19,420 nt of DNA from Mucilaginibacter sp. (lineage in GTDB: Bacteria; Bacteroidota; Bacteroidia; Sphingobacteriales; Sphingobacteriaceae), in contig JAICXZ010000003.1 of assembly GCA_025934475.1 (NCBI GenBank), positions 1-19,420 on the forward strand, read 5' to 3'. The notes beneath the pieces were generated by a model, which was not told the origin of the DNA, did no database searches, and was given only the letters and a program-made list of their open reading frames with translations. Positions 15,947-19,420 of this stretch are shown here, piece by piece (within the stretch, counting starts at the first letter, position 1; the number at the start of each line of letters is the position of its first letter). The translations under genes were made by a program, and so were the position numbers.

Positions 15947-16519
15947 ATGTCTGATAAATTTATTTTCCGATTCGTTGCCGTAGTGTCGGTCTTCGTGTTC
16001 CTGGTGGTGGTTGTGCTTAACAGGCACCTGATACCCGGGCCTAAAACTATCCCTTCTTTTGTTCAATACTTGCCAAAGCTGAACGCCTTTATCAATGGCA
16101 CATGCAGTGTTTTGCTGCTGATATCGCTGTACTTTATCCTGCACGGGAACATCACGGTGCATAAACGGCTCAACATCCTTACGTTTTGCCTGTCGTCCCT
16201 TTTCCTGGTGTCTTATATCCTGTTTCATTACCTGATGCCGGAAACTATCTATGGGGATATAAATGGCGATGGTGTTTTATCTGCTGCCGAACGTGCCGCA
16301 GTAAGCCCGGTACGGACGATTTACCTGGTGATCTTAACTTCTCATATCATACTCGCGGCTGCGGTTCTGCCGCTCATTCTGCTTAGCTTTTACCGCGGTC
16401 TGAAAATGCAGGTTGAAAAACACAAAAAGCTGGTGCGGTGGACGTTTCCGATATGGCTCTATGTGACTATAACAGGCGTTGTTGTTTACCTGATGATATC
16501 GCCTTACTATCATTTTTAA
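15947..16519 (+). CDS. DUF420 membrane protein, putative oxidase assembly factor
   Basis: Five-helix membrane protein of 190 aa in the DUF420 family, which includes the CtaM/YozB-type proteins linked to heme-A oxidase maturation. ATG 15947 is preferred over an in-frame TTG at 15938 that overlaps the SCO stop. Family His residues appear in FILHGNITVHKRLN, LTSHIILA and EKHKKLVRW, consistent with heme or metal handling. Between helices 3 and 4 is an inserted loop, residues 104-115 (DINGDGVLSAAE, bases 16256-16291), with every position of an EF-hand calcium loop. The positive-inside rule puts this loop on the periplasmic side. It begins 5 bases after the SCO gene and is the last tightly spaced gene of the oxidase operon. 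Confidence 0.88.
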   Translation: MSDKFIFRFVAVVSVFVFLVVVVLNRHLIPGPKTIPSFVQYLPKLNAFINGTCSVLLLISLYFILHGNITVHKRLNILTFCLSSLFLVSYILFHYLMPETIYGDINGDGVLSAAERAAVSPVRTIYLVILTSHIILAAAVLPLILLSFYRGLKMQVEKHKKLVRWTFPIWLYVTITGVVVYLMISPYYHF

Positions 16520-16533
16520 TGTCAAAAAATCCC

Positions 16534-16561
16534 TTGCTCAGATAATTTATCCGTAAATTTG
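16534..16561 (+). promoter_or_regulatory. Candidate Bacteroidota promoter before the small CxxC gene
   Basis: TTG at 16534-16536 and TAAATTTG at 16554-16561 are separated by 17 bases, close to the Bacteroidota TTTG...TAnnTTTG promoter. The -7 box ends only 4 bases before the ATG at 16566, so transcription from it would start at or near the start codon, giving a leaderless or nearly leaderless message. Confidence 0.5.
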
Positions 16562-16565
16562 AAAC

Positions 16566-16841
16566 ATGAAAGGCGCGAGAAAAATATTGTTTATTGCAGT
16601 TTTCGGTGTGATGATTTTCGGAGCTGCTGAAGTAAAAGCGCAATGTGCTATGTGTACAACAGCGGTAGAATCGAACAACAAAAGTGGGGCAACTACAACC
16701 AAAGGTTTAAACCATGGAATTCTTTACTTGCTGGCGGCGCCATACCTCATAGCAGGTTTAGGTGGTTATATCTGGTATCGCAATTACCGCCGCAAAAATA
16801 TTGAGCTGGATGTGCCTCATGATAAGCTCAATCTCAACTAA
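16566..16841 (+). CDS. Small periplasmic CxxC single-pass membrane protein, unknown function
   Basis: I do not recognise a named family. The 91 aa protein begins with a clear signal peptide (MKGARKILF, hydrophobic run, cleavage likely after Ala25), so the mature protein would start QCAMC with Cys27 and Cys30 at the very N terminus. About 15 polar residues follow, then one membrane helix (about 48-67), then a basic stop-transfer segment (RNYRRK) and a short cytoplasmic tail. This topology puts the CxxC pair in the periplasm, close to the membrane. It sits 46 bases after the DUF420 gene with its own promoter-like sequence. By position and cysteines it could help copper or thiol handling in oxidase assembly, but that is inference from neighbours only. 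Confidence 0.85.
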   Translation: MKGARKILFIAVFGVMIFGAAEVKAQCAMCTTAVESNNKSGATTTKGLNHGILYLLAAPYLIAGLGGYIWYRNYRRKNIELDVPHDKLNLN

Positions 16842-16972
16842 GAGAAATTTGTAGTTTCAGTATAAATTAATTCCTGCGGGGCGATTTTTGTTTTGCATTG
16901 GCGGATAACTTTCGGATATTGATCCCGCATATTTACTGCTCCTGTTATCTGCTTACTACCTGTTTTTAACTG

Positions 16973-17644
16973 ATGAGGATACATCCCGAAACATTCGAAT
17001 TTTTGAAGGACCTGGCCGCTAACAATAACCGCGACTGGTTTATGGCCCACAAAAAAGATCATGATATTGCCAAAGAAAATGTGATCGAATTTGCCGGCGC
17101 ATTGATCAAGGCATTAAGCCAGGTCGATCCTACTGTGGATGCCAACCTTGACCCTAAAAAGTGTGTGATGCGCATTTACCGGGACATACGGTTTAGTTTG
17201 GACAAAACTCCCTACAAGAACAATTTTGGTATCGGAAAACTCAATTCGGGCAACAATAATGTGATGCACATTGGCTACTACATGCACGTGCAACCCGATG
17301 GATCATTTATAGCCGGAGGCAGTTGGATGCCCGAAAATGACCAATTGAAAAAGATCAGGCAGGAGATAGATTATAACGCAGATAGCCTCAAGAAGATAGT
17401 TGATGATCCGGAATTTGTTAAACTCTTTGGAGAATTCCGCAACCAGGAGGAGAAATTAAAAACCCTTCCGCAAGGCTATTCAACCGACAACGAAAATATC
17501 GAATTGCTTAAGCTGAAGAGTTTTGTTGCTTATCGCAATATCAACGATAAAGATATGACGAAAGAGGGGATCGTTGATGAAATTGCTGCGCTTTGCAGCA
17601 AAATACACCCCCTTAATGAATTTTTAAAAAATGCAGTCTCTTAA
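16973..17644 (+). CDS. DUF2461 family protein, unknown function
   Basis: Soluble protein of 223 aa matching the DUF2461 (TIGR02453) family: an N-terminal FLKDLAANNNRDWF motif (the usual L..N..R.WF), a central MRIYRDIRFSLDKTPYK stretch (RD.RFS.DK.PYK) and a GGSWMP motif. These are the conserved core of the family, whose biochemical role is not known. No signal peptide or membrane segment is present. It is separated from the respiratory genes by a 131-base gap without a recognisable terminator or strong promoter. It ends 19 bases before the ATG chosen for the OmpA-family gene. Nothing links it to respiration besides position. Confidence 0.93.
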   Translation: MRIHPETFEFLKDLAANNNRDWFMAHKKDHDIAKENVIEFAGALIKALSQVDPTVDANLDPKKCVMRIYRDIRFSLDKTPYKNNFGIGKLNSGNNNVMHIGYYMHVQPDGSFIAGGSWMPENDQLKKIRQEIDYNADSLKKIVDDPEFVKLFGEFRNQEEKLKTLPQGYSTDNENIELLKLKSFVAYRNINDKDMTKEGIVDEIAALCSKIHPLNEFLKNAVS

Positions 17645-17663
17645 TTTTAAATACCAATCAGCC

Positions 17664-18484
17664 ATGAAAATTAAATATATCCTGCTTGCGGGAGTTTTGT
17701 GTACTACGCTGCACTCCTGCGTATCAATGAAAAAATATAAAAGCGCAATAGGTGAACGCGATTCGCTTAGCACCAGGACAAGTTCATTGGAGGCACAGGT
17801 TTCGGCTTTACAGGCAGATACGATGCACTTGCACCACCAAATTGCCGATCTGCAAATAGCTATAATACGCTCAACTCCAACTATAACAAACTGAACGATA
17901 ACTACAGCAACAGTTCCAGCAAAGTAACCCAGCTTTCGAGCGACCTTCAAAAGCGTGAAGAACGCCTGCGCGAAGTGGAAGATGCATTGAAAAAACGCGA
18001 TGCTGCTTCGGCTGCTTTGAAGGATAAGTTGCAAAAGGCACTGCTAGGCTTTCAAAACAGCGGCTTGAGTGTTGACATTAAAGATGGCAAAGTATACGTT
18101 TCACTGGCCGATAAATTGCTCTTCCCGTCGGGAAGCATCACTATTGATCAGCATGGTAAGGATGCACTGGTGCAACTGGCGGCTGTGCTGAACAAAGAAC
18201 CGGATATCAATATCGCAGTTGAAGGCCACACCGACACTAAGAAGGTTATCAACCTTGGTCAGATAAAAGATAACTGGGATTTGAGCGTACTGCGCGCTAC
18301 TTCGGTAACGCGCTTCCTGACCGAAAGCCAGGGCGTTGATCCGCATCGTTTAACCGCTACGGGGAAGAGCCAATACCAGCCGGTTGATGAAGGCACTACA
18401 CCAGATGCGCTAGCCAAAAACCGTCGCATCGAAATTGTGCTGACACCGAAGCTGGACGAGATTTACAATTTGATCAAACAATAA
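17664..18484 (+). pseudogene. OmpA-family outer-membrane lipoprotein, frameshifted
   Basis: The gene starts at ATG 17664 with a lipoprotein signal (MKIKYILLAG, lipobox LHSC, Cys19). A Ser/Gln/Leu-rich coiled-coil region follows, then a C-terminal OmpA peptidoglycan-binding domain with GHTDT, LSVLRATSV and KNRRIEI; the Asp and Arg that bind diaminopimelate are present. The frame breaks at 17854-17856: an AAA where AAAA would read on as LQNSYNTLNSNYNKL and join the second frame, giving about 273 aa. As written, the first frame stops at 17892-17894 and the second would need a start such as ATG 17975, without signal or anchor. The coding quality either side is equal, so this is a recent one-base deletion or a sequencing error. 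A perfect terminator follows. Confidence 0.85.
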
Positions 18485-18489
18485 TTGTG

Positions 18490-18518
18490 AGCCCCTGAAC
18501 AAGGGGCTTTTTTGTTTT
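18490..18518 (+). terminator. Rho-independent terminator after the OmpA-family gene
   Basis: The perfect stem AGCCCC/GGGGCT (18490-18495 with 18503-18508) has a 7-base loop and is followed directly by a T-rich run TTTTTTGTTTT. It lies 5 bases after the stop of the OmpA-family gene and 11 bases before the next ATG, so the metallophosphoesterase must be transcribed separately or by read-through. Confidence 0.9.
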
Positions 18519-18529
18519 GTTACAGAATC

Positions 18530-19288
18530 ATGGCATCATACGCAATCATTTCTGACATCCATGGCAATTCGCTGGCGTTAAAGGCAGTGCTGGAAGATAT
18601 CCGGTCGCGGGGAATAGAAAAAATCATCAACCTGGGCGACCACTTTTTCGGGGCGCTCGAGCCAGAGTCGGTTGCTGATATTTTACGAGCTAACCCAATG
18701 CTTTGCATTAGCGGCAATACTGACCGTGAAATACTCCAGGCCATAGACACAGATTTTACCAAAGACGGCATGGACCGGGTAACAGCTGATCTTTCCGAAG
18801 AAAGCATTGCCTGGCTGCGAAGGTTGCACAAAACGCAAACATGTGATGGCTTATTTTTCGTTTGCCATGGAACGCCCCATAGTGATGACGAATACCTGCT
18901 GGAGCAGGTGACCCAACACGGCGTGTTTGTTTACAACGACGAATATCTTGTGGAGCAAACGAAATTTATCCATGAGCGCATCATCCTGTGTGGCCATTCC
19001 CATGTAAACAGGGTAATTTATTTATCTAACAGAAAAATCGTCTTAAACCCGGGGAGTGTAGGATTGCCTGCATATCTGGGTACCGGGCAATACCGTTTCT
19101 CCATGGAGTCCAACACGCCTCATGCAAAATATGCAATCGTGAATATCGACGGTGATTCGATCAATATCGAACAGGTATTATGCACTTACGACTGGCATAA
19201 GGCCTCAGAAGCCGCGTTAAAAAATGGCAATGAGAAATGGTCGCAGTTTTTGTTGTATGGCAGGATGCCTAAGGATTTGCGTATTTAA
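18530..19288 (+). CDS. Metallophosphoesterase, YfcE/MPE_2-like
   Basis: Soluble calcineurin-like phosphoesterase of 252 aa. The dimetal site motifs are in order: Asp9-x-His11 (SDIHGN), Gly36-Asp37 (LGDHF), Gly62-Asn63 (GNTD), CHGTPHSDD, and GHSH in CGHSHVNR, then the NPGSVGLP turn typical of the YfcE/MPE_2 group. The substrate cannot be read from sequence; relatives act on phosphodiesters or dinucleotide polyphosphates. ATG 18530 is chosen because it opens on the conserved strand MASYAIISDIHG. A TTG at 18512 in the same frame lies inside the terminator T-run. It converges with a minus-strand gene across a 55-base gap full of inverted words. Confidence 0.92.
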   Translation: MASYAIISDIHGNSLALKAVLEDIRSRGIEKIINLGDHFFGALEPESVADILRANPMLCISGNTDREILQAIDTDFTKDGMDRVTADLSEESIAWLRRLHKTQTCDGLFFVCHGTPHSDDEYLLEQVTQHGVFVYNDEYLVEQTKFIHERIILCGHSHVNRVIYLSNRKIVLNPGSVGLPAYLGTGQYRFSMESNTPHAKYAIVNIDGDSINIEQVLCTYDWHKASEAALKNGNEKWSQFLLYGRMPKDLRI

Positions 19289-19291
19289 GGA

Positions 19292-19343
19292 AGTCAGAAA
19301 TCGAAGGTCGATGAGTCTGACTTTTGATTTCCGACCTCTGACA
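19292..19343. repeat. Inverted-word repeat in the convergent intergenic gap
   Basis: AGTCAGA 19292-19298 pairs with TCTGACT 19316-19322. GAAATC 19297-19302 has its complement GATTTC at 19326-19331, and AGGTCG 19305-19310 has CGACCT at 19332-19337. The words recur as complements in the same order, not reversed, so only part can pair at once. Lying between two stop codons of convergent genes, it may serve as a bidirectional terminator. Confidence 0.6.
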
Positions 19344-19420
19344 TCAAATTTCGACTGTTTCCATGAGCGTGTGGAACAATGCAAAGCGCTCCTCAAATTG
19401 CTGATTGTGTGCAGCGTGAA
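19344..19420 (-). CDS. C-terminal end of an unrecognised minus-strand gene (5' partial)
   Basis: Reading the complement from the right edge, an open frame of 24 codons (beginning HAAHNQQFEERFALF) ends at a TGA whose complement is 19344-19346. Its composition, amphipathic and Glu/Phe/Leu-rich, looks coding, and the convergent arrangement with the upstream gene fits. Too little is present to assign a family. Confidence 0.45.
   Translation of the reverse strand, partial: HAAHNQQFEERFALFHTLMETVEI

Noticed and set aside
16842..16972. Possible promoter (TAACTTTC at 16906-16913) or small RNA before the DUF2461 gene
   Set aside because: One mismatch in the -7 box and a spacing of about 15 to the nearest TTG; no stem with a T-run. 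Too weak to annotate.
17631..17663. ATG 17631 as the start of the OmpA-family gene
   Set aside because: It would overlap the DUF2461 end and add 11 polar residues before a clear lipoprotein signal starting at ATG 17664.

Overview
The window is a chromosomal stretch of a Bacteroidota bacterium, most likely a member of the Sphingobacteriaceae (Mucilaginibacter/Pedobacter-like). That placement is an inference from the complete Alternative Complex III operon fused to an aa3-type oxidase operon, TAnnTTTG-type promoter boxes, weak Shine-Dalgarno sequences and moderate GC. No mobile element, CRISPR array, tRNA or rRNA was seen.

Positions 1-8335 encode Alternative Complex III, the quinol:cytochrome c/oxidase oxidoreductase that replaces bc1, in the order actA (5' end outside the window), actB, actC, actD, actE, actF. 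Positions 8384-11482 encode cytochrome oxidase subunits II (CuA) and I (heme a, heme a3-CuB). Positions 11633-13548 hold the heme A pathway genes in the order ctaA, ctaB, overlapping by 4 nt. Positions 13550-15240 carry two tandem subunit III paralogues and a subunit IV. Positions 15240-16841 carry three accessory genes: a SCO-like thioredoxin-fold protein, a DUF420 membrane protein and a small CxxC membrane protein. All are on the plus strand and mostly overlapping or closely spaced. Together they would build a menaquinol-to-oxygen supercomplex: ActB/ActC take electrons from quinol, the c hemes of ActA and ActE pass them to CuA, and subunit I reduces O2.

Downstream the content changes to unrelated housekeeping-type genes: a DUF2461 protein (16973-17644), an OmpA-family lipoprotein gene broken by a one-base frameshift (17664-18484) with a clear intrinsic terminator after it, a YfcE-like metallophosphoesterase (18530-19288), and the C-terminal end of an unrecognised minus-strand gene at the right edge.

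The respiratory genes are largely canonical. The points that stand out are: a SCO homologue with Tyr in place of the copper-binding His; a perfect EF-hand-type loop in the periplasmic loop of the DUF420 protein; a conserved-looking small CxxC protein at the operon end with a possible leaderless promoter; a divergent pair of subunit III genes; a heme A synthase with Asn at a usual His; a His-rich N terminus on subunit I; and three intergenic gaps (1272-1365, 11501-11616, 19292-19343) built of short words and their reverse complements. No gene-free stretch exceeds 300 bases. The 131-base gap 16842-16972 holds nothing I can support.
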